Assembly (NCBI GenBank): GCA_001714685.2
Contig: MDTP02000007.1
Span: forward strand, 1-55,184
Length of the DNA stretch: 55,184 bases
Reading direction: 5' to 3'
Origin: Methanosarcina sp. Ant1
Lineage (GTDB): Archaea; Halobacteriota; Methanosarcinia; Methanosarcinales; Methanosarcinaceae
In this document: piece after piece, positions 1 through 9,926 of the stretch
Position numbering within the stretch: position 1 is the first letter of the stretch
How the letters are laid out: every line of letters begins with the position of its first letter
Program-made: the position numbers and the translations under genes
The notes under the pieces: model-generated
Databases searched by the model: none
What the model saw: only the letters and a program-made list of their open reading frames with translations
Told to the model about the DNA's origin: nothing

Positions 1-377
1 AAGGTCAATTATTATTGGACAGTTGACCCTTTAATAAAAAATAATTTTTATTTTTGGGGACATTTGCGGAATGTCGGAACAATTGAATAAACTTATTGAA
101 TCTGCCGTGGACACATGTTTAACAAAATCAATGATTTTGGCTTGAATCCCACAATTTTCCAAAAAATCCCGGTCAAATTAGTAAAAAAAACAAGAAGTTG
201 GCATATTTTTAGCGATATTTCATGAAGGTTGAATAATTAATTCAAAATGGAGGACAAAATCAGCAATAAACTGTATGAATAAAAAAATTAAGTCGCGTTT
301 TTTGGGGAGGGGGCGGAATGTAAATTATATGAAAAAAAGATAAGAGCATAAAACACATTTATACATTATATAATTTA
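1..377. other. AT-rich intergenic stretch at window edge
   Basis: I see no convincing gene or RNA here. The stretch is very AT-rich with short homopolymer runs and lies downstream of the minus-strand acyltransferase, so it probably holds that gene's 3' region. Confidence 0.4.
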
Positions 378-1235
378 TTATTCTTTCAAACTCGGGCTAA
401 AAGGTAATCTTAAAGACAATAGATATTCATTTATTTTGTTATCCGTCAGCATGAACATATAAGAAAAAAATAGAATTTCTATTAAAAATAAAGGTTTGCT
501 AAGAGTATATATGGGTATAATTGCAAATTGTAAAAGATATATGTAAAATGACAGATTGGATAGTTCTTTTATAATGATATTTTTTGATTCGAATTTAGGG
601 TATAAATTTATTGACATAATAAACATGCCGAGACAGAATGCCCACAAATTCGGGATTACCCCAAAATAAAATAAGTTAGTGTAACCAAAAAATCCAGGGT
701 TATTATATAAATAAATACGAGTTGCCATTGAAATTATGAAGATAACGATAAAGCCATAATACCTATATTTTCTTATTATATTATATAATAATGGGTATAA
801 TATATATAAGATGATGATAAGCCCAATAAACCATATTGACGAATTGATTATAGGAGTAGTTTTATTGAAATAATAGTAAAATCCTGTCAGTTCCTCCAAT
901 AATTTTATATAATCTATATTTTGGAAGGATGAAGGTAGCAATAAAAACGTGAACAGGGTAGTTAGCCACATAGCAGGATAGACACGAACTAAACGTTTAT
1001 AATAGAAAATTAGAATATTTTTCACATCATTAAAATTATATTGGTTGTAAGTTAAAGCCGCACCGCTTGCAATTAAAAATAAAATAACACCTAAACCGCC
1101 GAGATGTAACATCCCATAAAGTGGCAAGAACCATACGAGATTATAGGTATTAAAAAAAAGGTGCCAAAATAGTACGCAGCCAATGCCGATTATTTTTAAA
1201 ATATCAATAAATAATAATCGTTTCTTCATAGACAT
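378..1235 (-). CDS. membrane acyltransferase, acyltransferase-3 (OafA/WecH-like) family
   Basis: A polytopic membrane protein that probably O-acetylates a surface sugar. The N-terminus (KKRLLFIDILKIIGIGCVLFWH) carries the family's catalytic-type His at about residue 25 inside the first membrane helix, followed by an F-L-I-A-S-G-A-A-L segment and R-L-V-R-V-Y-P at about residue 83, both typical of acyltransferase-3. About eight to nine hydrophobic segments follow. At 285 residues it is shorter than the usual 330-380, so it may lack one or two C-terminal helices. A GGAG lies about 11 nt upstream of the ATG at 1235; the Met two codons later is also possible. The gene is far more AT-rich than its neighbours and stands alone, 578 bp from the glycan operon on the same strand, which suggests acquisition by transfer. 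Confidence 0.75.
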   Translation of the reverse strand: MSMKKRLLFIDILKIIGIGCVLFWHLFFNTYNLVWFLPLYGMLHLGGLGVILFLIASGAALTYNQYNFNDVKNILIFYYKRLVRVYPAMWLTTLFTFLLLPSSFQNIDYIKLLEELTGFYYYFNKTTPIINSSIWFIGLIIILYILYPLLYNIIRKYRYYGFIVIFIISMATRIYLYNNPGFFGYTNLFYFGVIPNLWAFCLGMFIMSINLYPKFESKNIIIKELSNLSFYIYLLQFAIIPIYTLSKPLFLIEILFFSYMFMLTDNKINEYLLSLRLPFSPSLKE

Positions 1236-1812
1236 GTTTTATTTTTCTCCAAAAATTGCAAAAGATATTAGTCATTTAACCTATATTCGGCAGGTCGACA
1301 TTAGATTTTGGGAATTTTTAATGATGGCGTTTTTCAAGCATTATATAAATATGTATGGTTTGAACTGGTTAACATATGACCCAAATCTCACGACATATAA
1401 AACAATGAACCACTTTTGCAATAATGTTTAATATCAGGGATAATGTGTTTTCCAGAAAAAAACGCTATCAGTAAAAATATTACGAAAAAAACAAGCTACC
1501 TCCCGAAAGTAGGATGCAGGCTATAGTTTACCTCGATATCTGTAATTTTGTAAATATAAAAGAAATTATATATCATTCCCCAATCCTATGTAGCCTTAAT
1601 ATGTTAATTTCTTGCATAGCAACAATATTTATTATCAAAAGAGTCCTATTTTAGATAGAATCTATTCTGCATAACCCCCTTTATTTAAGGACTCGTTACG
1701 AAATAACATCGGCAACACATAATTATTTTGGAATTTAATCGATGGGCTTGCTTGTGAAAATTGGAGAATACAGTCTAAAAAGTTGCCTATGTTATTTCGC
1801 GGTGGATCCTAA
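1236..1812. other. intergenic stretch with a short inverted-repeat element
   Basis: No real gene is seen: the 82-codon plus-strand frame starting inside the acyltransferase shows no recognisable motif. The right part holds the inverted repeat listed at 1699-1799. The stretch separates the acyltransferase from the glycosyltransferase operon. Confidence 0.4.
1699..1799. repeat. 101-bp element with 17-bp terminal inverted repeats
   Basis: The left arm CGAAATAACATCGGCAA (1699-1715) matches the reverse complement of the right arm TTGCCTATGTTATTTCG (1783-1799) at 16 of 17 positions, with 67 bp between them. There is no coding capacity. It sits just past the stop codon of the minus-strand glycosyltransferase at 1813, so it could act as a transcription-end hairpin or be a small non-autonomous mobile element (MITE). 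No target-site duplication is evident. Confidence 0.6.
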
Positions 1813-3018
1813 TCAAATACCATGCAGCTTGCTGCGGGGTATTCGACTGAAATCACTTTTTAACATCTCGTCCAATAACTGTAAATATTTCATTTCTACT
1901 TTTTCCCAGGTATAATTTTTTGCAATATATTTTCTTCCATTATTTCCCATTTTATTCCGGACAGTACTGTTTGAGCATAAAAAATTAAGGCATTCACTAA
2001 ATTCATCATAATTCTGATACCAGAGACCTGCGTTACTTCTTACGCAGTGGCCTTTTAAGACATCACATTCCCCGTTTACAAGTACAGGAGTCCCACAACC
2101 CATTGACTCAAGGGTAACTAAGGATAAACTTTCATAGGGAGATGGCATAATCAAAAACTGAGCATTTTTAAGAAGAGAATATTTTTCGGCCTCGGAAACA
2201 AAACCGAGGTATTTTATCTTATCATGCTTTGGAACGCCTATAGCATCATATCCTGCTAAAACAAGGGAAGGGATTCCTGAGAACTCTTTAAATAATTTAA
2301 GATAATATTCAAATAACTGGTAACATCCTTTGGAGCCTTCAATTCTGCCAAGATAAAAAATATAGTCCTGATCTTTTAGACTCTTGTATTCCGGGATAAC
2401 TTCAGGAATTTCGATGCCACATCCAACAATATCAAAGATTTTTTCTTCTTCTTTGAGGCCTGTTTTTGCTTTAATTAAGTCTTGTTCTTCAGGAGTGCTG
2501 TATATAATACCTTTTACATTCTGAAACATTTCTTTTGTTGTAGTTAAGTCAAGAGCAGGGTCGTTTTCTGCGAAAGGAGCAATCAAAGCTTTGTTTCCTA
2601 CTTCCTTAATTCCGTAATAGCTAGGATAATACCTGAATGTAAAAAATACAAAGGCGTCATAGTTGTCTTTATTTTTTGAGATGTATTCTACCAGTTCTGG
2701 ACAGTAAGGACCCTGTTCATCTATCCATGAAATCTCATCTTCCCGGCTGTGAGCAGAAAAAAAAGCCTTTTCCTGAATCTTACTGTGTTTATTCAGGTCA
2801 CGCTTTTTTGAATTTGTGAATCTTCTCACCAGGACACCATTTATAGTTTCAGTTCCTTTTTTATACTCATTTTTCCATGTGTGGTAATCTTTTGCACAGG
2901 TGGAGAGAACTTCAATTTCATGATATTTAGTCACATGTTCAGCAATAAGTCTAGTAAGATATTCCGCGCCTCCAACTATGTCTTCACCGTACCTCTGTAC
3001 AACAAATGCAAGTTTCAT
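1813..3018 (-). CDS. glycosyltransferase family 4, last gene of glycan operon
   Basis: A retaining GT-B glycosyltransferase predicted to add one sugar from a nucleotide-sugar donor to a growing surface polysaccharide at the cytoplasmic face. It starts with a Rossmann strand and Gly-rich loop (KLAFVVQRYGEDIVGGAEYL), has the hinge-region sequence YIFYLGRIEGSKG at about residue 218, and ends with the GT4 donor-site motif PSPYESLSLVTLESMGCGTP (the E-x7-E signature). At 401 residues it is normal length. Its start overlaps the stop of the preceding gene by 4 bp (ATGA), so it is translationally coupled and is the distal gene of the operon that starts near 9880. The donor and acceptor cannot be read from the sequence. 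Confidence 0.88.
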   Translation of the reverse strand: MKLAFVVQRYGEDIVGGAEYLTRLIAEHVTKYHEIEVLSTCAKDYHTWKNEYKKGTETINGVLVRRFTNSKKRDLNKHSKIQEKAFFSAHSREDEISWIDEQGPYCPELVEYISKNKDNYDAFVFFTFRYYPSYYGIKEVGNKALIAPFAENDPALDLTTTKEMFQNVKGIIYSTPEEQDLIKAKTGLKEEEKIFDIVGCGIEIPEVIPEYKSLKDQDYIFYLGRIEGSKGCYQLFEYYLKLFKEFSGIPSLVLAGYDAIGVPKHDKIKYLGFVSEAEKYSLLKNAQFLIMPSPYESLSLVTLESMGCGTPVLVNGECDVLKGHCVRSNAGLWYQNYDEFSECLNFLCSNSTVRNKMGNNGRKYIAKNYTWEKVEMKYLQLLDEMLKSDFSRIPRSKLHGI

Positions 3019-5405
3019 TGATTAGCACCCTTCGTTAGTTTTTCTATAATGGATTGTGCGATCATCTTCCAGGAATATTTATCTTCAACCAGAGTCCTTG
3101 CGTTGATTCTCAGCTTGTTCTTCAGATCGGCATCATCTAGGAGTTCAACTATCTTTTCTGGCATTTCATCAGCATTACAGATAATTGCATGTTTGTTATT
3201 TTCAACATCTAACCCTCTTGAACCCATAGCGGTACTAATTACGGGGATGCCTGCGCTCATATAATCAAGCATTTTGAGATTTGTACCAGAACCACTAAAC
3301 ATAGGATTGATAGCAATATCTGCTATTTTGTAAATTTCATATTTTTCATCTTCATCAACAACGCCAAATGCCAAAACATTTTGTGGTAGTTTCCCATATT
3401 CGTTAAGATAATAATCTTTGATGCTACCAACCACTAAAAATCTACAATCTTTTAACTTTTTTGTTAAATTGTCAACTATAAACTTTAAAGCTTTAAGATT
3501 AGGAGGGTGCCAGCTACCAACAAAAAGAATTGAAGGACCTTTTATCCCTGTAATCTCCTTTAAGATCGTTTTTTCTTCTTGCGAGATTAAATTAATTTTT
3601 GAGGTATCCACCCCGTTTGAGGCAACAAAAACTTTTTGGGGATTTATATTGTAAAGTTTAACAAGTTGATTTTTGTCCTCTTCAGAAGTAGTAAATACAA
3701 TATTTGATTTTTGACAGGCTTCAAGCTCTATATTTTTTATTTTTTCAGAAAATTCTTCATTTTTAATATAATTCGTTTTTTGCGAGTATTCAACATCAAT
3801 AGCATCATAAATTATAATCTTAGCTTCAGATATAAATCTCCTTAGTTTGTATAAATAAGGATGTGAAAATATAACAATATCTGAATCCACTGCTAATTCT
3901 TTTACTTTTTCTACATATTCTTTTGAGTGATCAACGAAATCTATCATAGCCACATCGTAGAGGTTTACCCCTATTTTTTTCTCAGCCTCCCACTGGTACC
4001 TTGCGTGGTCTATACTCTGAGGAATACATATTTGTCTTAGCCCATTGTCCAAAACAAGATTCTGATATTGCTTATTAGTCTCAATAATTGAACAGATTGT
4101 CACATCAAACTCTTTTGCCAGTAGAGAATATATATTGTATATTCTGTGCTGTCCTCCCCCTCTAGGTGGATAACATGAATAAGTGGACAACACCAGAATT
4201 TTCTTTTTATCAGAAGTAGAACTCTTCTTTTGGCCTATGAGATGAGATGCAAAATTCTTCCACGTTATACCTTTTACGTTCTGGTATGCGGCAAGGCCCA
4301 TTTTTCTGGCAGTTTCCGGATTCTCAATAAGATTATTTATTTTTTCAGCAATTTTTTGAGGTTCAGGTTCAATAATATAACCGGTTTCTGAATCTTTAAC
4401 GAATTCCAGAGGCCCCCCACTATCTTTTGCAGTAATAATTGGCTTTTTGCTCATCATTCCCTCAATTGTAATTAAACCATAGTCCTCATCAAAGGGAACA
4501 AAAAGGACTGCAAGGGAATTTGAGTATAATTTTATAAGTTCGTTTTCACTAACGAAACCGAGAAATTCAATTCTATGATCATTTTCGGCCATTTTTTTCA
4601 GTTTTTCTTCATCTGGACCAGTTCCTACAATCTTCAATTTCACGTTGTGTGGGACGTACTTCATTGCCTGCACCAGAAGATTAATACGCTTTGGTCCATC
4701 AAGACGGCTTGCAGTAAGAAGATAACTATACTCATTACACTCAAAATTCTCTATTTTAGAAGGAGGATAATTTACATCTACCTGCACATTGAGAGGAAAG
4801 TAATCTGCTCTTTTTTTTACATTATTTGACATTGTGAGGTATCTGTTAATTCTGACCGGAGAAAGTGCGTATTCGTCAAAAAAATGGATAATTTCCCTGA
4901 TAAAAGGTCCCGGAAATTTGAAAGTCTCTTTATTATAGTTTTTTTGCTCTTTTTTCAACTCAAAGAGCCTTTCAAATACTTTATCAACATTCTGTTCAGT
5001 TTTGTTACCATTATGAATGAGATCTAGAACCTCTTCAACAAGTCCTTTTCTGAGTTTGGACTCAACCGCATAAGCTTCATTACAAAAATGATAAGTATCA
5101 AACAGTCCGCGTAAATGATGAACCATGTAGACAGTATGGTTATTATGCTTGAGCATCCATGAGGGATACTTGGTCGAAATTACCATATCGAAATAAGAAA
5201 GATCAAGCTGATAGAACTTATAATAAGAATCAATGAGGTCCCAGAAACTATTTTCTTTAATTGGAATCTTCACCAATTCACATTGATGAGATGTATTTTT
5301 ATTTATGGAATTTTGCATTCCAAGAAAAAGCAATTCTGCTCCTCCAAGGGTAAAAGGTACAGGACTCGGTGCAACAATTGCAATTCTCATTACTTTCACC
5401 ATCAC
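3015..5405 (-). CDS. two-domain (tandem GT4-GT4) glycosyltransferase
   Basis: A fusion of two GT-B family 4 glycosyltransferases. Domain one (about residues 1-390) begins RIAIVAPSPVPFTLGGAELL, has the hinge SYLLTASRLDGPKRINLLVQ and the donor motif PFDEDYGLITIEGMMS. Domain two (about 400-796) begins KKKILVLSTYSCYPPRGGGQ, has SILFVGSWHPPNLKAL and the motif GSGTNLKMLDYMSAGIP, a GT4 type lacking the usual second Glu. Double-domain enzymes of this kind commonly make a repeating disaccharide by alternating two transfers; that role is inference. Candidate starts are GTG at 5405, ATG at 5402 (overlapping the upstream TGA as TGATG) and ATG at 5390; the stop-start overlap favours 5402. Downstream it overlaps the next GT4 by 4 bp. 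Confidence 0.87.
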   Translation of the reverse strand: MMVKVMRIAIVAPSPVPFTLGGAELLFLGMQNSINKNTSHQCELVKIPIKENSFWDLIDSYYKFYQLDLSYFDMVISTKYPSWMLKHNNHTVYMVHHLRGLFDTYHFCNEAYAVESKLRKGLVEEVLDLIHNGNKTEQNVDKVFERLFELKKEQKNYNKETFKFPGPFIREIIHFFDEYALSPVRINRYLTMSNNVKKRADYFPLNVQVDVNYPPSKIENFECNEYSYLLTASRLDGPKRINLLVQAMKYVPHNVKLKIVGTGPDEEKLKKMAENDHRIEFLGFVSENELIKLYSNSLAVLFVPFDEDYGLITIEGMMSKKPIITAKDSGGPLEFVKDSETGYIIEPEPQKIAEKINNLIENPETARKMGLAAYQNVKGITWKNFASHLIGQKKSSTSDKKKILVLSTYSCYPPRGGGQHRIYNIYSLLAKEFDVTICSIIETNKQYQNLVLDNGLRQICIPQSIDHARYQWEAEKKIGVNLYDVAMIDFVDHSKEYVEKVKELAVDSDIVIFSHPYLYKLRRFISEAKIIIYDAIDVEYSQKTNYIKNEEFSEKIKNIELEACQKSNIVFTTSEEDKNQLVKLYNINPQKVFVASNGVDTSKINLISQEEKTILKEITGIKGPSILFVGSWHPPNLKALKFIVDNLTKKLKDCRFLVVGSIKDYYLNEYGKLPQNVLAFGVVDEDEKYEIYKIADIAINPMFSGSGTNLKMLDYMSAGIPVISTAMGSRGLDVENNKHAIICNADEMPEKIVELLDDADLKNKLRINARTLVEDKYSWKMIAQSIIEKLTKGANQ

Positions 5406-6808
5406 TTTTTGCCAATTACAGCGTAGTCCTGTGCCCCGTACAAGATATTGTTCAGTTTTTCTATATTCTGGTTATAGGTGCCAAGATAGTTTTTTACCCA
5501 TTCTTCCACCCCACTGTTAATTGGGACTTTTTGCAATCTTGCTTCCTCTGATACAGGAGAGAGGAACTTAGTATCTAAATCTCTGAATCCGACTGAAGTT
5601 AGCAGGAACTTAAGGGTTTCTGGATGTATTGGTTTTTTATGAGTCATGTCGATATAAAAATTAGCGAATGATACCAGAGAAAGAGGATTTACAGTCTCCA
5701 CAAAAATATAGTACCCATACTTGAGCTTCTGAAAACAAAGCTGAAGCAGATTAATCAGGTAATCAGGTTCCAAATGTTCAACTACCTGGTCGATAAAAAT
5801 CCCATCGAGACTTTTATCTTCAAGTTTTTTGAGATACGAAATTGCTTCTTCTTGCTCCACATTTAATCCTTTTGAAAGGCAGTAATCCACCATTGTATCA
5901 TCAATATCAATACCTTTTCCACCAATTCCAAGATCTTTTAATAATTCAAGAAATTCGCCTCTTCCACATCCGATATCTAGAACATTGGAACAGCCAGTGA
6001 AATAATTTATAAAATTCAACTGTCGTTGCTTTATGTCTTCTCTTGAACCCCTGAACTGTTCTTCAAACCTAAAATAATTAATATCAAAATTTTCGGTATC
6101 AGAAGTTTCAATTTCTTGTTTTTTATGCCTTTCTTTTGCTTTGCTTTCGATTATACTGGCTAGCCATGCCATATTTTCAATCTCTAATTTCATTGAAGTA
6201 ACTATAGAGTTAACCTCTGATCTTATAGTATTATTTATTTCAGGCCTGAGCTCCCCTATTTTATTATCAAACTCAGATTTAAGATGTTCTATCCTATCCT
6301 CAAATTCAGGTCTGAGCTGCTCGATCTTATCCTCAACTTCAGGCCTTAGCTTCTTCATCCCAAAATCGATTTCAGATCTTAACTGCTCTATCTCATTATT
6401 ATAATGGTTGAACTTACCAGCAGTATAATTAAGAAGACGGACTGTACTCCCATTAAATTCAGTTTGTTTCCAGAAAATAGGGTCCACATACCGTTTGATT
6501 TCTCCATTTACCATCTCCCTACTTCTAATCAAGAATTTCCCGACAACAGGACGATGAGAGCTTATGAAATAACTGTTATTCTTGGTATCCCAGTTTGAGT
6601 TAACATATTCAAGGTCTCTCTGGATATTACTGTCACCAATATGTACAGAAGGGCCTCTTTGAAGATCTCCAGTGTCGCTCACTGGAAAACCTGCTAGTTC
6701 TTTTCGCTCACGGATGCTCTCCCTTATTTTTCCCATTATCTCTTCAACGTTGATCTCTCTCTCACCAGTTCCATCTTTGTTAATTTCAAAAGTATCCATA
6801 GATCTCAC
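5402..6808 (-). CDS. coiled-coil SAM-dependent methyltransferase, possible polysaccharide chain terminator
   Basis: Residues about 105-215 form a long charged coiled coil built on a repeated E/D-x-x-I-x-x-L-(R/K)-(P/S)-E unit. A class I methyltransferase domain follows (about 245-420): motif I is NVLDIGCGRGEFLELL, then GKGIDIDDTMVDYC and the acidic loop SLDGIFIDQVVEHLEP. The gene sits between the ABC transporter ATPase (9 bp away) and the double glycosyltransferase. In bacterial ABC-dependent O-antigen systems, as I know them, a methyltransferase carrying a coiled coil (WbdD) caps the chain and the coiled coil measures its length; the domain order here is reversed (coiled coil first). Capping is therefore a reasoned guess; methylation of an internal sugar is the alternative. 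Confidence 0.82.
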   Translation of the reverse strand: MRSMDTFEINKDGTGEREINVEEIMGKIRESIRERKELAGFPVSDTGDLQRGPSVHIGDSNIQRDLEYVNSNWDTKNNSYFISSHRPVVGKFLIRSREMVNGEIKRYVDPIFWKQTEFNGSTVRLLNYTAGKFNHYNNEIEQLRSEIDFGMKKLRPEVEDKIEQLRPEFEDRIEHLKSEFDNKIGELRPEINNTIRSEVNSIVTSMKLEIENMAWLASIIESKAKERHKKQEIETSDTENFDINYFRFEEQFRGSREDIKQRQLNFINYFTGCSNVLDIGCGRGEFLELLKDLGIGGKGIDIDDTMVDYCLSKGLNVEQEEAISYLKKLEDKSLDGIFIDQVVEHLEPDYLINLLQLCFQKLKYGYYIFVETVNPLSLVSFANFYIDMTHKKPIHPETLKFLLTSVGFRDLDTKFLSPVSEEARLQKVPINSGVEEWVKNYLGTYNQNIEKLNNILYGAQDYAVIGKK

Positions 6809-6817
6809 ATCCGGGAC

Positions 6818-8041
6818 TCAGATCTTCCAGTTGCAGGGTACATCGAAGAGTCCAATATCTCTACACGTTGGAATTACATCAAAAGAATACTGTTTATCGT
6901 GCCAATCATACGGTTTTTGATCATGAGTATGCACAGCGACGGTCAGCAGAAATCTTCCTGTAATCATAGGAATTCTCTCTATCATCAGGTCAACATGCCC
7001 TTTTCCTTCAAGAGAATCAATTGAAGCGTTTTTTAATTCCGTATTTGTGCCAAACAGATTTTCTCCGTTTTCGGAATAAAAAGCAATGCCAAATACGGGA
7101 TCAGAGATTTTTTTATGTGCATTGTAAAAAATCCTTACTGTCATTGGGTCAAAAGAGTTAAATCTGGTCCCTTTATTGCCAAATTTATCGTAAAACTCTA
7201 CATTGGTAATTTCAATTGTTTTATCTCCCCATCTAGGGCTTTTGTCTTCAGATTTCGCCTCGGTTTCAGCAACCTCTGATTCATTCTGATTTTCAGAAGA
7301 GTTAGGTGCTTCTTCTCCACCGCCATACACATAACGGTCAATTACATCTCCTGTATCCCCTAAGACTACCTGTTCTCCTTTATGTAGAAGTAAAGTCCTA
7401 TCACAGAATCTCCTTACTGCCCCAAGGTCATGTGAAACGAAAACAATTGTAACTCCATCTTTTCGATACTGGCTAAGGACATCCAGACACTTTTGCTGAA
7501 ACTCCATGTCTCCAACTGCCAGAACTTCATCCATCAAAAGGATTTCCGGATCAGTTTGAATTGCTGTTGAAAAGGCAAGCCTTACCTGCATACCCGAAGA
7601 AAAGTTTTTGAGCTTAGTATCTTTGAATTTCTCAAGTCCTGCGAATTCAATAATGTCGTCCAGTTTGTCATTAATTTCTCTTTTCTGCATACCCATGATG
7701 GTTCCATAAATTTTTATGTTCTCTGCAGCTGTGAGATCGGACTGGAAGCCAACTCCAAGTTCAAGGAAGGGGGTGAGTTTCTTTAGGGCAGTAACACTCC
7801 CTGCTGATGGACGCAAGATATTTGCAATAATCTTCAATAAAGTACTCTTTCCACTTCCGTTCTCTCCAATAATCCCAAGAGCTTCTCCCTCTTCAACTGT
7901 AAAATTAATGTTCTTGAGTGCATAGAAAGTTTCATACGTAGGAGGTTTGAAGAACCCGGTCAAAGTCTCAAATATAGTGGTTCTTTTTTCATGAGGTATG
8001 CGGAATGTTTTGTGCAAGTTCTCAACCTTAATTGCCGTCAT
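6818..8041 (-). CDS. polysaccharide ABC exporter ATPase with C-terminal carbohydrate-binding domain (Wzt-like)
   Basis: This is the ATPase half of an ABC-2 polysaccharide exporter. Residues 1-240 hold Walker A (GIIGENGSGKSTLLKII), the ABC signature NFSSGMQVRLAF, Walker B (EILLMDEVLAVGD) and the H-loop VFVSHD. An acidic, Ser/Glu-rich linker (about 242-268) leads to a C-terminal beta domain (about 270-407) starting DKTIEITNVEFYDKFG, which matches the Wzt C-terminal fold that binds the finished glycan end in bacterial O-antigen export. It overlaps the permease gene upstream by one base. Having this extra domain implies the exporter recognises a specific terminal modification, which fits the neighbouring methyltransferase. 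Confidence 0.9.
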   Translation of the reverse strand: MTAIKVENLHKTFRIPHEKRTTIFETLTGFFKPPTYETFYALKNINFTVEEGEALGIIGENGSGKSTLLKIIANILRPSAGSVTALKKLTPFLELGVGFQSDLTAAENIKIYGTIMGMQKREINDKLDDIIEFAGLEKFKDTKLKNFSSGMQVRLAFSTAIQTDPEILLMDEVLAVGDMEFQQKCLDVLSQYRKDGVTIVFVSHDLGAVRRFCDRTLLLHKGEQVVLGDTGDVIDRYVYGGGEEAPNSSENQNESEVAETEAKSEDKSPRWGDKTIEITNVEFYDKFGNKGTRFNSFDPMTVRIFYNAHKKISDPVFGIAFYSENGENLFGTNTELKNASIDSLEGKGHVDLMIERIPMITGRFLLTVAVHTHDQKPYDWHDKQYSFDVIPTCRDIGLFDVPCNWKI

Positions 8042-8820
8042 CAGATCTCCTCCGCAAATCTGGGTTCTAATTTGGAAAAAATAATATATCCGACAAGAAG
8101 GAAGACTATTGATGAAAGAAACATAAATAAAAGGTCCTCTGTTTTAGCTGGAGACGAATAAATAATAGTATCCCTTGCAGAAGTAATAATCCGTGCAATT
8201 GGACTCAATAAGGCAAATCTCTGTAGATTTTTAGGAAATATGTCGATGGTATAGAGTATCGGAGTTATATAAAATCCAATCTGCAAAAATACTTGCCAGA
8301 TAAACTGCACATCCCTGTAAAATACATTCAATGCGCAAAGAGCCAGAGCGAGGCCGAGTGAAATGATAAACAGGAAGAGTAGGATCAGAGGTGCATATGC
8401 CAGGTTGATGGAAATTGGTACCCTGAAATATATCATAAACATTATAAATACCAAAGACTCGAAGACGCTCATAAGCAGAGCTGTGATGCATGAAGAAATA
8501 ACAAAGATTTCTCTTGGAAAGTAAATTTTCTTAACCATACCTGGTTTTCCTACTATGGAAAACATTCCGATGGTAGTAGCTTTGCTCATAAAACCCCATA
8601 AAATTATTCCAATAAACAAGAACAGCTGGTAGTATTCTACCTGGATCCTCATTAAGTTCGAAAAAACCATATATAGAACCAGGAGCATAAGCAGAGGTTC
8701 TAGAAGAGACCAGAAATAACCCAGTATAGAATTCTTATATCTTAATTTAAACTCGCTCCATGCTAGTTGCCAAATAAGATTCCTGTAATCATAGAGTTCT
8801 TTTAGGTGATTAACGATCAT
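8041..8820 (-). CDS. ABC-2 type polysaccharide export permease (Wzm-like)
   Basis: A 259-residue inner-membrane permease of the ABC-2 family with about six membrane helices. It opens with the amphipathic N-terminus typical of Wzm/TagG/KpsM proteins ([20 protein letters not shown]), then [15 protein letters not shown], a hallmark of this family, and ends with a helix and a basic tail. It would move lipid-linked polysaccharide across the cytoplasmic membrane using the downstream ATPase, with which it shares a base (8041). Its start overlaps the end of the upstream glycosyltransferase by 11 bp, so all three are one transcription unit. Confidence 0.9.
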   Translation of the reverse strand: MIVNHLKELYDYRNLIWQLAWSEFKLRYKNSILGYFWSLLEPLLMLLVLYMVFSNLMRIQVEYYQLFLFIGIILWGFMSKATTIGMFSIVGKPGMVKKIYFPREIFVISSCITALLMSVFESLVFIMFMIYFRVPISINLAYAPLILLFLFIISLGLALALCALNVFYRDVQFIWQVFLQIGFYITPILYTIDIFPKNLQRFALLSPIARIITSARDTIIYSSPAKTEDLLFMFLSSIVFLLVGYIIFSKLEPRFAEEI

Positions 8821-9880
8821 TATTTACCACATTTTTCATCTTTTCACTAAAAATCGAAAGATCAAAGCGTTTTGCCTGCTTAAGACAGGCATCCTTATAC
8901 CTTTCTGGCTCACGCGATATGGATTTAACAGCCTCTATAGTGCTGTGAAGATCTGCGTTTATAAGAAGACCCGTTTTTTCTGTAACTGTCTCTCTAAATC
9001 CACCTTCGTTCACCGCGACAACAGGTTTTCCGCTTGCCATTGCTTCCACAGGAGTTAGACCAAAGTCTTCGTCAAGCGCTGTGCAGATGAAGCCCTTGCA
9101 ACTGGCGTAGAGGTCAATTAATTCCTGTTCTGAAACTTCTCCAAGTATGCTCACATTGTAAGGTAGTTTATTACTTATATTTTTTGCATACTTTTCAGCG
9201 TGATCGCCTTTTGCATAACCACCTACAATAATGAGTTTTTCATCAGGCATTTTTCTAAACGCTTCTATTTGCAATTCGATTCTTTTTTCAGGGTAAAGCC
9301 TGTTTACCGAGAGCCAGAAATCCCCATACTCCTTAAATTTAAACTTTGAAACATCAACAGGGGGATAAATTATGTCAGCAGTCTTGTGATGGTATTTCTC
9401 AATTCTTTTCTGAGAATTTTTTGAAATCGTGACAATATGGTCAATGTTATTCACTGATTTTTGATCCAGCCATCTGTGTCCATGTACCCAGGCACGAAAA
9501 GCCTGTCGGGTTATAAAATCCTGTCTCTGTAAGAAAGTATCGTAGAGGTCATAAAATGCTCTTACAGGTGTGTAGCAGTACCACATATTCGGGTGATGAT
9601 TGTGGGCTGCATAATGGCTCCAGTTTCCTGTAAAGATGAAAAAATCATAATCATTTGAAAAATCACAAGAATAAAATTTTTTTGTTGCAGAGATTTGTTT
9701 TAGCGGAGGGATTTTCTTTGTGTGTCCAAGAGATATCACATTCACTGCTGCATCCAGTTTATTAACCGCATCCACATCTGTGGTGATAATATCAGCGTTC
9801 AATAAGTTTGCTAGAGTAATGACAACTTTTTCTCCACCGCCAATAGCTCCGAAGTAATCATGAAAGATAGCTGTTTTCAT
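8810..9880 (-). CDS. glycosyltransferase family 4, first gene of glycan operon
   Basis: A 356-residue GT-B enzyme. The N-terminal loop is [19 protein letters not shown]; the central [20 protein letters not shown] and [17 protein letters not shown] are typical of mannosyl/rhamnosyl-type GT4 enzymes of O-antigen loci; the donor site is [20 protein letters not shown] (E-x7-E). It is first in the minus-strand operon: a TATA-like box lies about 47 bp upstream and no gene precedes it on this strand. It may add the first sugar or primer residues; that is inference from position only. Confidence 0.88.
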   Translation of the reverse strand: MKTAIFHDYFGAIGGGEKVVITLANLLNADIITTDVDAVNKLDAAVNVISLGHTKKIPPLKQISATKKFYSCDFSNDYDFFIFTGNWSHYAAHNHHPNMWYCYTPVRAFYDLYDTFLQRQDFITRQAFRAWVHGHRWLDQKSVNNIDHIVTISKNSQKRIEKYHHKTADIIYPPVDVSKFKFKEYGDFWLSVNRLYPEKRIELQIEAFRKMPDEKLIIVGGYAKGDHAEKYAKNISNKLPYNVSILGEVSEQELIDLYASCKGFICTALDEDFGLTPVEAMASGKPVVAVNEGGFRETVTEKTGLLINADLHSTIEAVKSISREPERYKDACLKQAKRFDLSIFSEKMKNVVNNDR

Positions 9881-9926
9881 GTTTGTTCTCTTTTTTTAAT
9901 TATTTCACTTTAAATTTAAATAGAGG

